From NCBI RefSeq assembly GCF_008807075.1, contig NZ_CP035632.1, positions 620,001-684,000 on the forward strand: a stretch of DNA of 64,000 nt, written 5' to 3'. Origin of the DNA: Synechococcus sp. RSCCF101 (GTDB lineage: Bacteria > Cyanobacteriota > Cyanobacteriia > PCC-6307 > Cyanobiaceae). Positions 38,083 through 47,290 of the stretch are shown here, piece by piece. Below the pieces are notes generated by a model. It worked only from the letters and a program-made list of their open reading frames with translations, did not search any database and was not told the DNA's origin. The first letter of the stretch is position 1. Each line of letters begins with the position of its first letter. The position numbers and the translations under genes were made by a program.

Positions 38083-41000
38083 GTGCTGCCGATGGGCCCG
38101 AGCCGGCGTTTCCATCCCCTGCTCACACCTGCTGTCCGCCGCCTGGGCCTGGTCGCCCTGGGGGTCGGACTCGTGCTTCCGGCAGGGTTCTGGGGTGTGG
38201 ACCGCGCGGCACGGACCGTCTACGGGCGGGTGCGTGCCGGCCTGGAGAAGCAGCTGAGCGGCAGCCTCGGTCATCCAGTGAGCCTCGGCCCCTATGGAGG
38301 TCTGCGCCCCTGGGGTCTGGCCGTTGGGGCCTCATCGGTGGCCGAGGGTCCCGAGGACGCCTCCACCGTCTCGATCGAGGGGGTTCGCGTGGCCCTCGCC
38401 CCACTCGCGTCCATCGGCCGCCGCCGGGCGGTGGTGGATCTGGCCATCGGCGCCACCCGGGTGGACCTGCGCCGCAATCCGGACGGCGCCTACTGGGTGC
38501 TGCCGGACCGCGCGCCCGCCAGCCCGCCGCCGCTCGATCTGCGGCTGCGGACCCGCCAGCCGGTGGCCATCGCCATCGAGCCCGCCGGCCTGCTGCTGAG
38601 CCTGGCTCTGGACGGCGAGGCCCAGCTTCAGCAGGAGCGCCTGAGGGGGCGGGCGCGGCTCAGCCTCGGTGAAGCGGGGCGGATCGATCTGCGGGGTGCC
38701 GGCTCCTGGGGCACGGCCACAGCGCGGGCTCAGCTGCGGCTGGACGATGTGATGCTCGCCGGGCTGGAGGGCCTGGCCCCCGGGGAGCTGCCGCTGGATC
38801 TCGACGGCGAACTCTCGGGGCGGCTGGATCTGGGCTGGCAGAAGGGAGCCGCGCGTTGCCGGGGGGGCATCGGAATCCGCGGCCTCAGGGTCGACGCAAA
38901 GGCCCTGCCGGCACCCCTCTCGACCGGCCGCTGGTCCCTGCGCTGCAGCGATGAGCGGATCACCCTCGAGCCGTCCCGGTGGCGGATGGGCGACTGGGGG
39001 GCCTCCCTCGCCGGGGAGGTGGCCCTGCTGCGCTCCTTCGATCTGACGCTGGCGGCGGAGAACCCCGCCCGGGCCCAGCGGGTCGAGACCCGTCTGGAGG
39101 GGCCCTGGCTGCAGCCGGTGCTGGAGGCCAGCGGCAGCTGGGAGCCGGGCTCCGAGCTGCCGGTGAAGGGCCCGCTCACGCTTCGCGCCCGGGTGAGCAG
39201 CGACCGGCGTGATGGGCTGGCCCTGAGTCTCGATGAGGCCAGCCTGAGGGGGCCGTCCTTCGCGCTGGATGCCGCGGGGCCCCTGCTGCCGGCCCTCTCG
39301 GTGCGCAGCAGCCGACTCGAGCTGAACCCGGGGCTCTGGGGGTTCTCGCCCGCGGCCGGCCAGTTGCTGGGGCAGGAGGCGCCGCTGAACGGCGTTCTCC
39401 GGCTCGAGGGGGAGCCCGATGACGCCGTGGTCAGCCTCAACCTGGCTCAGGCGACCAATCTGATCCTGGAGCGCTGGGCCCTGCAGGCCACATGGGATCA
39501 GGCCGTGCTGCGGCTGGAGGAGTTCCGATCGCCCGAGCTGACGCTGACGGGCCGGATGCCGCTGGCCCTGGCCGCCGCAGGCCCCGAGACCGGGCCGCTG
39601 GACGCCTCGCTGGCCCTGGAGTCCTTCCCGCTCGAGCGACTCGGTGGGCTGCTGGGAACCCCGCTGGATGGTCGGTTCAGCGCCAGCGGCAGCCTGCATG
39701 GCGCCTGGAACGCCGTGGAGCCGGAACTGACCATGCGGCTGGAGGACCCCCTGGCCGGGCCCGTGCGGCTGCTCGAGGTCTGGACCGGCAGCCTGAGCGG
39801 GTCCGCCGGCGGCGGCGGACAGCTGCGGCTTCGCTCGGGAATCGCGTCGCTGCCCGGCAGCCTGAGCGCCGACCTCAACCGCAGCTGGATGCCGACCAGC
39901 GTGACCCTGACCCGGCAGCGCGGCAGCCTCAGCCTCAGTGGCGATCCCAGCCGCTACCGCTGGCAGGCGAGCCGGATGCCGCTGCAGGGCCTGGAGGTGG
40001 CGCCCTCCGCCGATGCGGCGTTCCTCGGGCTGCAGGGTCTCCTCAGCGGAGAAGGAACCCTCGATCTCCAGCCCCTGGCGATGGAGGGCACGGTGAACCT
40101 GGAACGGCCGGGCGTGGCCGGGCTTCAGGTGCGCGAGATCGCCCTCAGCGGACAGCTGGCGGACCAGCGCCTCAACCTCGAGGGCACGATCACCCCCCCC
40201 ACCAGCGGCAGCATCGACCTGACTGCGGATGCGCGCCTGGGGGGAGCGCTGGAGGCCGAGGCCACGGCCCGGGGCCTCTCCGCCCGCTGGCTGGCGCGGG
40301 TGGCCACCGACCTCCCGGGTCTGCGGCGGGGCCGGACGCCTGGGACCGGCCGGGCCGCGGATCTGGCGGACCTGGTGATCGGCGCCATCGATGGAACGAT
40401 CGATGATCAGCTCAGCGCCCTGAAGGCGGCCCGCCGGCAGGTGCAGGCCTGGCGCGAGGCCCGCCGGAGCGGCACGCGGCCCTTCGATCCGGATGATCTG
40501 CGTGGTGTGGTCGATGCCGATCTTGTGCTGAGGGGTCCCGATCCCTCACGGCTCGATCTGGAGGCCAGTGCCAGCGGTCACCTCTGGGCCGAGGGACAGG
40601 ACCGCGATCAGGCCCTGGCCCTGCAGCCCTTCGAGGCGCGCTGGAGCGGACCGGTGCAATCCGGCGATGGGGAGTTCTCCCTGGCCCATCTCCCCTTCTC
40701 GCTGCTGGCCCTGTTCGCTCCCGTGCCGCCGGCCCTCAGGGGCGGGCTGGGGCTGGCGGGGCGCTACAGCCTGGGGGGGGCTGTTCCGCGGCTGTCGACG
40801 GAGCTGCGGTTCGATGAGGCTCGCCTGGGAGAGCGGGCGCTGACGCTGGAGAAGGGTGGGGTGGCCCTCAACGAGGACGGGCTGGAGCTGGATCTGGCCC
40901 TGCGGGCGGAGGGTGCCGAGGAGCCGGTGACGCTGGCGGGAACGGTTCCGCTTCAGGCCGGATCGGAGGGCCTGGAGCTGCGCCTGGTGGGACGGGGGGA

Positions 41001-42528
41001 TTCCCTCAGCTTCCTCACCGCATTGGCCGGGGATCAGGTGGACTGGCAGCAGGGCACCGCTGACGTGCGCCTGATCGTGCAGGGCGCCCTGAGCGAACCC
41101 CAGGCCAACGGCTTCCTCCGCATCCGGGAGGGACAGCTGGATCTGGCCGGCCAGACGATGGAAGCGATCGACTCCACCGTGCTGTTCGACTTCGACACGC
41201 TCGACGTGCAGAGCTTCACGGCCCGGATGGGGCCGGAGGGCACGATCAGCGCCAAGGGGGCCATCGGCCTGCTCCGACCGGTGAACCGGCCCGACCTGCT
41301 CGAGGTGACCAGCGAGCGCGCGCGCTTCGTGTTCCCCATCGCCGATGTGGAGGCCGATGCCCAACTGACCGTGGCGGGCGCTCTGCCGGCCATGCGCCTG
41401 AGCGGTGAGCTGGATCTGGCGCGGGGTGCGATCACCCCCGCCCGCGCCGCTCTGATGTCGGCCCGGATCGACGGGGATGAGAGCGACGGAGATGGGATCT
41501 CCGTCTCAGCGCGGCCAGCGGCCGGCACCAGTGAGATCCGGACCGACGCCTTCCGGGAGGAGAACTGGGACTTCAGCGAGCCGCTGGTGCTGATGGGCCC
41601 CGAGGTGGAGAGCCAGCGCGGGCTGGAGCTGCGGGACCGGGTGCCCAGGCTCTCCTTCATCGGTTTCGACGACCTGCGGGTGCGCATCGGGCCGGAGCTC
41701 AGCGTGGCTGTGACACCGGTGGCCGAGTTCAAGACCAGCGGGCTGCTCACCCTCAACGGCCAGCTGGACGAGACCCTGGTGGCCCAGGGCCTGATCCGCC
41801 TGACCCGGGGCCGCATCAGCCTCTTCACCACCACCTTCAACCTCGATCCAACGGCAGCCAACGTGGCGGTGTTCACCCGTGGCCTCGGCCTGATGCCCTA
41901 CGTGGATGTGGTGCTGACCAGCCGGGTGTCGGAGTCGCTGAACGTGGGCAACGGCCTCTCGAGCGACATCTTCGAGCGCAACGGCACGGGCGGACTGGGC
42001 TGGGCGGGCGGCCAGCTGCAGCTCGTGAAGGTGGTGCTGGAAGCCCATGGCCCGGCCGACCAGTTGGCGGACACGATCCAGCTGCGCAGCTCACCACCCC
42101 TGCCGCCGAGCCAGCTGCTGGCCCTGATCGGCGGCAACTCCCTCGCCGGCCTGAGCGGAGGCAATGCGGGCGCCGCCCTGGCCGCCGTGCTCGGCCAGTC
42201 GCTGCTCTCCCCCGTGCTCGGAACCCTCAGCGAGGCGTTCAACCAGCGCCTGAGCTTCGCCCTCTATCCCACCTACGCCACCCCGTTCGTGGCCGATCAG
42301 GAGGAGACCAACAGCCGCCGGGTGCCGCCCCAGCTGGTGCTCGGCACCGAGGTGGGGCTGGACGTGACCGACCGGTTCAATTTCTCGGTGCTCGCCGCCC
42401 CCAACCGCAACGACATCCCCCCCCAGGGCACCGTGACCTACAAGGTGTCGCCCAATCTCTCGGTGGAGGGATCGGTGGACACCCAGGGCAGCTGGCAGAG
42501 CCAGCTGCAGGTGTTCCTGCGCTTCTGA
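38083..42528 (+). CDS. tamB: TamB/Tic236-type large outer-envelope protein (DUF490)
   Basis: 1481 aa. The N-terminus has one membrane anchor (about 17-36), then a very long, beta-rich repetitive region typical of TamB proteins that bridge inner and outer membranes and help insert outer-membrane proteins or move lipids. The last 400 residues hold the conserved DUF490 end (GQLDETLVAQGLIRLTRGRISLF; SSPPLPPSQLLALIGGNS; and the aromatic terminus). In plants the homologue is TIC236. GTG 38083 is used; ATG 38092 is an alternative. Followed 2 bp later by the ROK kinase gene. Confidence 0.9.
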   Translation: MLPMGPSRRFHPLLTPAVRRLGLVALGVGLVLPAGFWGVDRAARTVYGRVRAGLEKQLSGSLGHPVSLGPYGGLRPWGLAVGASSVAEGPEDASTVSIEGVRVALAPLASIGRRRAVVDLAIGATRVDLRRNPDGAYWVLPDRAPASPPPLDLRLRTRQPVAIAIEPAGLLLSLALDGEAQLQQERLRGRARLSLGEAGRIDLRGAGSWGTATARAQLRLDDVMLAGLEGLAPGELPLDLDGELSGRLDLGWQKGAARCRGGIGIRGLRVDAKALPAPLSTGRWSLRCSDERITLEPSRWRMGDWGASLAGEVALLRSFDLTLAAENPARAQRVETRLEGPWLQPVLEASGSWEPGSELPVKGPLTLRARVSSDRRDGLALSLDEASLRGPSFALDAAGPLLPALSVRSSRLELNPGLWGFSPAAGQLLGQEAPLNGVLRLEGEPDDAVVSLNLAQATNLILERWALQATWDQAVLRLEEFRSPELTLTGRMPLALAAAGPETGPLDASLALESFPLERLGGLLGTPLDGRFSASGSLHGAWNAVEPELTMRLEDPLAGPVRLLEVWTGSLSGSAGGGGQLRLRSGIASLPGSLSADLNRSWMPTSVTLTRQRGSLSLSGDPSRYRWQASRMPLQGLEVAPSADAAFLGLQGLLSGEGTLDLQPLAMEGTVNLERPGVAGLQVREIALSGQLADQRLNLEGTITPPTSGSIDLTADARLGGALEAEATARGLSARWLARVATDLPGLRRGRTPGTGRAADLADLVIGAIDGTIDDQLSALKAARRQVQAWREARRSGTRPFDPDDLRGVVDADLVLRGPDPSRLDLEASASGHLWAEGQDRDQALALQPFEARWSGPVQSGDGEFSLAHLPFSLLALFAPVPPALRGGLGLAGRYSLGGAVPRLSTELRFDEARLGERALTLEKGGVALNEDGLELDLALRAEGAEEPVTLAGTVPLQAGSEGLELRLVGRGDSLSFLTALAGDQVDWQQGTADVRLIVQGALSEPQANGFLRIREGQLDLAGQTMEAIDSTVLFDFDTLDVQSFTARMGPEGTISAKGAIGLLRPVNRPDLLEVTSERARFVFPIADVEADAQLTVAGALPAMRLSGELDLARGAITPARAALMSARIDGDESDGDGISVSARPAAGTSEIRTDAFREENWDFSEPLVLMGPEVESQRGLELRDRVPRLSFIGFDDLRVRIGPELSVAVTPVAEFKTSGLLTLNGQLDETLVAQGLIRLTRGRISLFTTTFNLDPTAANVAVFTRGLGLMPYVDVVLTSRVSESLNVGNGLSSDIFERNGTGGLGWAGGQLQLVKVVLEAHGPADQLADTIQLRSSPPLPPSQLLALIGGNSLAGLSGGNAGAALAAVLGQSLLSPVLGTLSEAFNQRLSFALYPTYATPFVADQEETNSRRVPPQLVLGTEVGLDVTDRFNFSVLAAPNRNDIPPQGTVTYKVSPNLSVEGSVDTQGSWQSQLQVFLRF

Positions 42529-42530
42529 GC

Positions 42531-43427
42531 ATGGCCGAGATCCTCGGGGTGGACATCGGCGGCAGCGCCATCAAGCTCGGTCGGTTCCTGGAGGACGGCA
42601 CCCTGCTGGAGGCCGCCAGCGTGCCCACGCCGCAACCCTCGGTGCCCGGGGCCGTGACCATGGCCATCGAGGAGGCGGTGCGGCAGCTGGACCCCGATGG
42701 ACGCGCCGGCGTGGTGGGCATCGGGGTGCCCGGACCCACGGATGCCCGCTCGCGGGTGGCCCGCATCGCCATCAACCTGCCGGGCTGGGAGGACGTTCCG
42801 CTGGTCGACTGGCTCGAGCCGCGCCTCAACAGGCCGGTGACCCTGATGAATGACGCCAGCTGTGCCCTGATGGGCGAGAGCTGGCTGGGGGCGGCGCGGG
42901 GCTGCCGCGATGTGCTGCTCCTCACCCTGGGAACGGGCGTGGGGGGAGCGGTGATGCTCGATGGGCGTCTGTTCCTGGGAGCCCATGGAGCCGCGGCGGA
43001 ACCGGGACTGATCTGCATCGATCCGGAGGGTCCCGCCTGCAACAGCGGCAACCGCGGATCCCTGGAGCAGTTCTGCAGCATCGGCGGGCTGCGGCGTCTC
43101 TGCGACCGGAGCCCGGACCGGCTGGCGGCGGATGCCGCCGGCGGCGACAGCGCCGCTCTGGCCGCCTGGCGGGAGTACGGCCGCCGCCTCGGCATCGGCC
43201 TCAGTTCGCTGGTGTATGTGCTGACCCCCTCCACCGTGCTGCTGGGCGGTGGCCTGAGCGGCGCCATCGAGCACTTCCTGCCGTCCCTGCAGCAGGAGCT
43301 TGAGACCCGCGTGCTGGCGGTGAGCCGGCAGGGTCTGAGCATCCGCCGCTGCGCTCTCGGAAACGGCGCCGGCCGGCTGGGCGCCGCCTGGGTGGCCCGG
43401 GAACGCTTCCTCAGGGGCACCCCCTGA
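42531..43427 (+). CDS. ROK-family sugar kinase-like protein
   Basis: 298 aa. N-terminal [12 protein letters not shown] phosphate-binding loop, [19 protein letters not shown] and [12 protein letters not shown] are ROK features. The zinc motif typical of bacterial ROK kinases (CxCG near Cys) is absent: [11 protein letters not shown] follows instead. It may be a glucokinase acting on ATP or polyphosphate, or a catalytically altered relative. A second, non-ROK glucokinase occurs at 52268. Its start ATG comes 2 bp after tamB. Confidence 0.82.
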   Translation: MAEILGVDIGGSAIKLGRFLEDGTLLEAASVPTPQPSVPGAVTMAIEEAVRQLDPDGRAGVVGIGVPGPTDARSRVARIAINLPGWEDVPLVDWLEPRLNRPVTLMNDASCALMGESWLGAARGCRDVLLLTLGTGVGGAVMLDGRLFLGAHGAAAEPGLICIDPEGPACNSGNRGSLEQFCSIGGLRRLCDRSPDRLAADAAGGDSAALAAWREYGRRLGIGLSSLVYVLTPSTVLLGGGLSGAIEHFLPSLQQELETRVLAVSRQGLSIRRCALGNGAGRLGAAWVARERFLRGTP

Positions 43428-43470
43428 GGCGGCGGATTGGGATGATGCCCCTTTCAGCCCAACCCTGCCG

Positions 43471-44784
43471 ATGACCTTCAGTGCGGTACCGGAAGCCAGA
43501 GACGATCTGATGCTCCGGGCTGCCGCCGTGAAGCGGGCCGCCACCTCGATGGCGGGCAGCAGCGATGCGGATCGCCGCGAGGCGCTCAAGGCCATGGCCC
43601 ATGCACTGGAACGGCACCGGAGCGCGATCCTGGAGGCCAATGCGGCCGATCTGGAGCAGGCGGAAAGGGAGGGGCTCGCCGACGCGCTGCTGGCCCGCCT
43701 GCAGCTGGGGGAGCGCAAGCTGACCCAGGCGATCGAGGGGGTGCGCGGCGTCGCCGCGCTGCCCGATCCCCTGCACCGGCGTCAGCTCCACAGCGAACTC
43801 GACGACGGTCTGGTGCTCGAGCGCCTCACCGTGCCCCTGGGCGTGGTGGGGGTGATCTTCGAGGCCCGGCCGGACGCCGTGGTGCAGATCTCGGCCCTGG
43901 CGATCCGTTCCGGCAACGGCGCCCTGCTCAAGGGGGGCCGGGAGGCCGGCCGCACCAACGAGGCCATTCACCGCGCCCTGCGGGAGGGCCTGGCCGCTTC
44001 GCCTCTGGAGGCCGAGGCCCTCGAGCTGCTCACCAGCCGCGAGGAGAGCATGGCCATGCTGCGTCTGGAGGGGCTGGTGGATCTGATCATTCCCCGGGGC
44101 AGCAATGCCCTGGTGCGGTTCATCCAGAACAACACCCGCATCCCGGTGCTGGGCCACGCCGATGGCATCTGCCACCTCTATGTGGACCGGGCGGCCGATC
44201 CGGAGCAGGCCCTGGCGATCGCCCTGGACAGCAAGACCCAGTACCCGGCCGCCTGCAACGCGATCGAGACCCTGCTCGTGCATGAAGCGGTGGCACCCAG
44301 CTTTCTGCCGGAGGCCTGCCGGGCCTTCGCCGCAGCCGGGGTGGAGCTGCGCGGTGACGCGGCCTGCCGGGCGCTCGGGGTTCCGGGAACCGCCAGCGAG
44401 GAGGACTGGGACACGGAATACCTGGCCCTGATCCTGGCGGTGAAGCAGGTGGCCAGCCTGGAGGAGGCCCTGGAGCACATCCGCCGGCATGGCTCGCGCC
44501 ACACCGACGCGATCGTGAGCAGCGATCAGGACACCGTGGACCGGTTCCTGCTGTCGGTCGACAGTGCGGGCGTGTTCCACAACTGCTCCACCCGCTTCGC
44601 CGACGGCTTCCGCTACGGCTTCGGTGCCGAGGTGGGCATCAGCACCCAGACCCTGCCGCCCCGCGGTCCGGTGGGTCTCGACGGCCTGGTGACCTATCAG
44701 TACCGCCTGCGGGGCCGGGGCCACACCGTGGCGCCCTACGCCAGCGGTGAGAAGCGGTTCCTGCACCGGAGCCTGCCCCTGTGA
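43471..44784 (+). CDS. proA: Gamma-glutamyl phosphate reductase
   Basis: Second enzyme of proline synthesis, reducing glutamyl phosphate to the semialdehyde. 437 aa aldehyde-dehydrogenase fold; catalytic Cys in [17 protein letters not shown], plus [27 protein letters not shown] and [19 protein letters not shown]. Its TGA overlaps the GTG of folB by 4 bp. Confidence 0.97.
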   Translation: MTFSAVPEARDDLMLRAAAVKRAATSMAGSSDADRREALKAMAHALERHRSAILEANAADLEQAEREGLADALLARLQLGERKLTQAIEGVRGVAALPDPLHRRQLHSELDDGLVLERLTVPLGVVGVIFEARPDAVVQISALAIRSGNGALLKGGREAGRTNEAIHRALREGLAASPLEAEALELLTSREESMAMLRLEGLVDLIIPRGSNALVRFIQNNTRIPVLGHADGICHLYVDRAADPEQALAIALDSKTQYPAACNAIETLLVHEAVAPSFLPEACRAFAAAGVELRGDAACRALGVPGTASEEDWDTEYLALILAVKQVASLEEALEHIRRHGSRHTDAIVSSDQDTVDRFLLSVDSAGVFHNCSTRFADGFRYGFGAEVGISTQTLPPRGPVGLDGLVTYQYRLRGRGHTVAPYASGEKRFLHRSLPL

Positions 44785-45170
44785 GCAGCGACGGGACGCC
44801 ACCACCGAAGCCCGTGGATGCCATCCATGTGCGGGGTCTGCGGCTCTGGGCCCACGTGGGGGTGCTTGAGCAGGAACGGACCCATGGCCAGTGGTTCGAG
44901 CTCAGCTTCAGCCTGCGCCGCGACCTGAGCGCCGCGGGCCGGGCCGACGACCTGGAGGCCAGCAGCGACTACGCCCGCGGCATCGCCGCCCTGCAGGCGC
45001 TGGCCGCCGGCCTGCGCTGCCGCACGATCGAGCACTTCTCCGAGAGGGCCCTCGACTGCCTCGAGGACTGCTTCGGACCTCTTCCGATGTGGCTCGAACT
45101 GAGCAAGTGCCGGGCGCCGGTTCCGGGATTCGATGGGCTGGTGTCGGTGGAGCGGGCACGGCGCTGGTGA
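44781..45170 (+). CDS. folB: Dihydroneopterin aldolase
   Basis: Folate synthesis enzyme that cleaves dihydroneopterin. 129 aa from GTG 44781. Core: [21 protein letters not shown], the Tyr in [11 protein letters not shown], and the catalytic Glu in [13 protein letters not shown]; the terminal Lys/Arg region ([10 protein letters not shown]) fits. Overlaps proA at the start and the lipase gene at the end, both by 4 bp. Confidence 0.93.
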   Translation: MSSDGTPPPKPVDAIHVRGLRLWAHVGVLEQERTHGQWFELSFSLRRDLSAAGRADDLEASSDYARGIAALQALAAGLRCRTIEHFSERALDCLEDCFGPLPMWLELSKCRAPVPGFDGLVSVERARRW

Positions 45171-45802
45171 GCGAGCCCCCCACCGGCCTGGAGCCGGATC
45201 GGCCGGACACCACGCCGCTGGTGCTGGTGCATGGTCTCTGGGACACGCCCCGGGTGTTCCACCCCCTGTTGCGGGCCCTGGCCGGGCGCAGGCCCCGGCT
45301 GCTGGCCCCCCACCTGCCCCACCAGCTGGGCCGGCGCTCCCTCACCAGCCTGGCCGCCGCGCTGAACGGACACATCCGCACCGCCTTCGGCGAGGAGGAA
45401 CCGCTCGACCTGCTGGGCTTCTCCATGGGCGGGGTGGTGGCCCGCACCTGGCTGCAGCAGTGGGGTGGCGCCCGCCGCACCCGCCGCTTCCTCAGCGTGG
45501 CCAGCCCACAGACGGGCACGCTCACGGCCCTGCCGATGCCCGCGGCCCTCTTCGCCGGACTGGCCGACATGAAGCCCGGCAGCCCCCTGCTGCGGCAGCT
45601 GGCGGCGGGCTCAGAGCAGCTGGTGGGGGTGGACTGCCGCAGTTACAGCTGCACGTGGGACCTGATGGTGATGCCGGGCTGGCAGGCGGTGCTGCCGCTG
45701 GGATCGCGCTCCCGTCTGCCGGTGCTGCTGCACCACCGGATGATCGCTGCACCGGCGGCCCTTGAACGATTGGTGCGGGACCTGCTCCAGGAGCCTCCCT
45801 GA
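45167..45802 (+). CDS. Lipase-like alpha/beta hydrolase
   Basis: 211 aa from GTG 45167. VLVHGLWDTPRVFHPLL is the oxyanion-side loop; LLGFSMGGVVARTWL carries the nucleophile Ser; the C-terminal HHRMIAAP gives the likely catalytic His. No signal peptide. Resembles the LipA/PGAP1-like or esterase group; the substrate is unknown. Coupled by overlap with folB. Confidence 0.85.
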   Translation: MSEPPTGLEPDRPDTTPLVLVHGLWDTPRVFHPLLRALAGRRPRLLAPHLPHQLGRRSLTSLAAALNGHIRTAFGEEEPLDLLGFSMGGVVARTWLQQWGGARRTRRFLSVASPQTGTLTALPMPAALFAGLADMKPGSPLLRQLAAGSEQLVGVDCRSYSCTWDLMVMPGWQAVLPLGSRSRLPVLLHHRMIAAPAALERLVRDLLQEPP

Positions 45803-45994
45803 TCACGGCTGGACGAGATCGGATGACACCCGCCGGGCCGCAGATGTTCCAACAATCTTCCAGCGAAATCCCACTGTGATGCAACGGCCCTCTGGCTACG
45901 TTTCAGTGAGAACGCTTGTCAACGGGACGAATCGTCGTCCACCTCGGCATTCAGCACATCTACTCATTCGCGGCCATTCCACGGCCCCCGATCG

Positions 45995-47290
45995 ATGAAG
46001 GGAGACATCCGGATCGCCAGGGGTGAGGTGGATGCCCTCACCGATATCCCCCTCTATGTGCAGGCGGCAACTCCCCGGTTCCGGACCGTCTACCTGCTGC
46101 TGCGCGACCTCTGCCGCAAGGGCCGCCTGAACAACCTGTTCGAGGATTTCTTCCACATGGTCGGCGTCCCAGCCGCCATCGTCGATCTGGCCGGCAATGT
46201 GCTCGCCTCGTCGCGCTGGCAGCGCATCTGCCGCGACTTCCACCGGGAGCATGCCGAGAGCTGCCGGCGCTGCACGGAGAGCGACACCCAGCTCGCCAAT
46301 CAGCTTGAGGCGGGCAGCGACTTCACCATGTACCGCTGCCGCAACGGACTGACCGACTGCGCCTCGCCGATCATCATCGAGGGTGAGCATGTGGCCAATC
46401 TCTTCATCGGTCAGTTCCTGCTCGAGGAGGCCGATCGTGACCAGTTCCGGCAGCAGGCCGCCGGCTTCGGCTTCGATGAACGGGCCTATCTGGAGGCCCT
46501 GAGTGAAGTCCCCGTTGTGCAACAGGCCCTGGTGCCGAGCATCATGGGCTTCCTGGTGGGATTCGCGCGGCTGATCACGGCGCTGGCTGTGGAGCAGTTC
46601 AATGCCCTGGAAGCTGAGCAGGCCCATCGCCGCCACCTGGAGGAGCAGGTGCAGCAGCGGACGCGGGAGCTGAAGGAGCGCACCGTCCAGCTGGAGAACG
46701 CCCGGAACGACCTGGCCCGACAGGCCCGGATCGATGGCCTGACCCTGGTGGCCAATCGGCGGGCACTGGATGGATTCCTCGAGAGCGAGTGGCGCCGGCT
46801 GGCCCGCAGCCGCCGCCCGCTCTCGCTGCTGATGATCGATGTGGACCACTTCAAGGCCTACAACGACCGCCACGGCCATCCCGCCGGGGATGCCTGCCTG
46901 GTGACCATCGCCCGCCTGATCGCTGAGGTGGTGCAGCGCCCCACGGATCTGGTGGCCCGCTACGGCGGTGAGGAGTTCGCCTGCGTCCTGTCCGACACCG
47001 ATCAGCGGGGGGCGCTGCACATCGCCGAGGCCATCCGGCAGCGGCTGGCTGAGCTGAACGCTCAGCCGATGGGCTCCCAGCTCCTCGACGCCGTGACCGT
47101 GAGCATCGGGGTGGCCACCTGCACACCGGCCCTCGGAACGCCGCTGGCCGGTCTGATCGAGGGTGCCGACCGCTGCCTCTACCGGGCCAAGCGCAGCGGC
47201 CGGAACCGGGTCTGCGCCGACCCCGGTGCCTTGGGCACCGTCGCGATGACGGATGGGCAGCCCGGCAGCAGGGTCGGCCTCAGCTCCTGA
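45995..47290 (+). CDS. PocR-GGDEF diguanylate cyclase
   Basis: 431 aa. Residues 50-195 look like a PocR ligand-binding domain (Cys-rich HAESCRRCTESD; YRCRNGLTDCASPIII). A coiled coil (205-245) follows. The GGDEF domain has DGLTLVANRRALD, the metal Asp in LLMIDVDHFKAYND and GGEEF (324-328), with an intact inhibitory I-site RPTD (315-318). It should make c-di-GMP in response to a small ligand. No c-di-GMP effector lies nearby. The 192 bp upstream holds its promoter. It converges with the M3 gene, overlapping by 11 bp. Confidence 0.9.
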   Translation: MKGDIRIARGEVDALTDIPLYVQAATPRFRTVYLLLRDLCRKGRLNNLFEDFFHMVGVPAAIVDLAGNVLASSRWQRICRDFHREHAESCRRCTESDTQLANQLEAGSDFTMYRCRNGLTDCASPIIIEGEHVANLFIGQFLLEEADRDQFRQQAAGFGFDERAYLEALSEVPVVQQALVPSIMGFLVGFARLITALAVEQFNALEAEQAHRRHLEEQVQQRTRELKERTVQLENARNDLARQARIDGLTLVANRRALDGFLESEWRRLARSRRPLSLLMIDVDHFKAYNDRHGHPAGDACLVTIARLIAEVVQRPTDLVARYGGEEFACVLSDTDQRGALHIAEAIRQRLAELNAQPMGSQLLDAVTVSIGVATCTPALGTPLAGLIEGADRCLYRAKRSGRNRVCADPGALGTVAMTDGQPGSRVGLSS

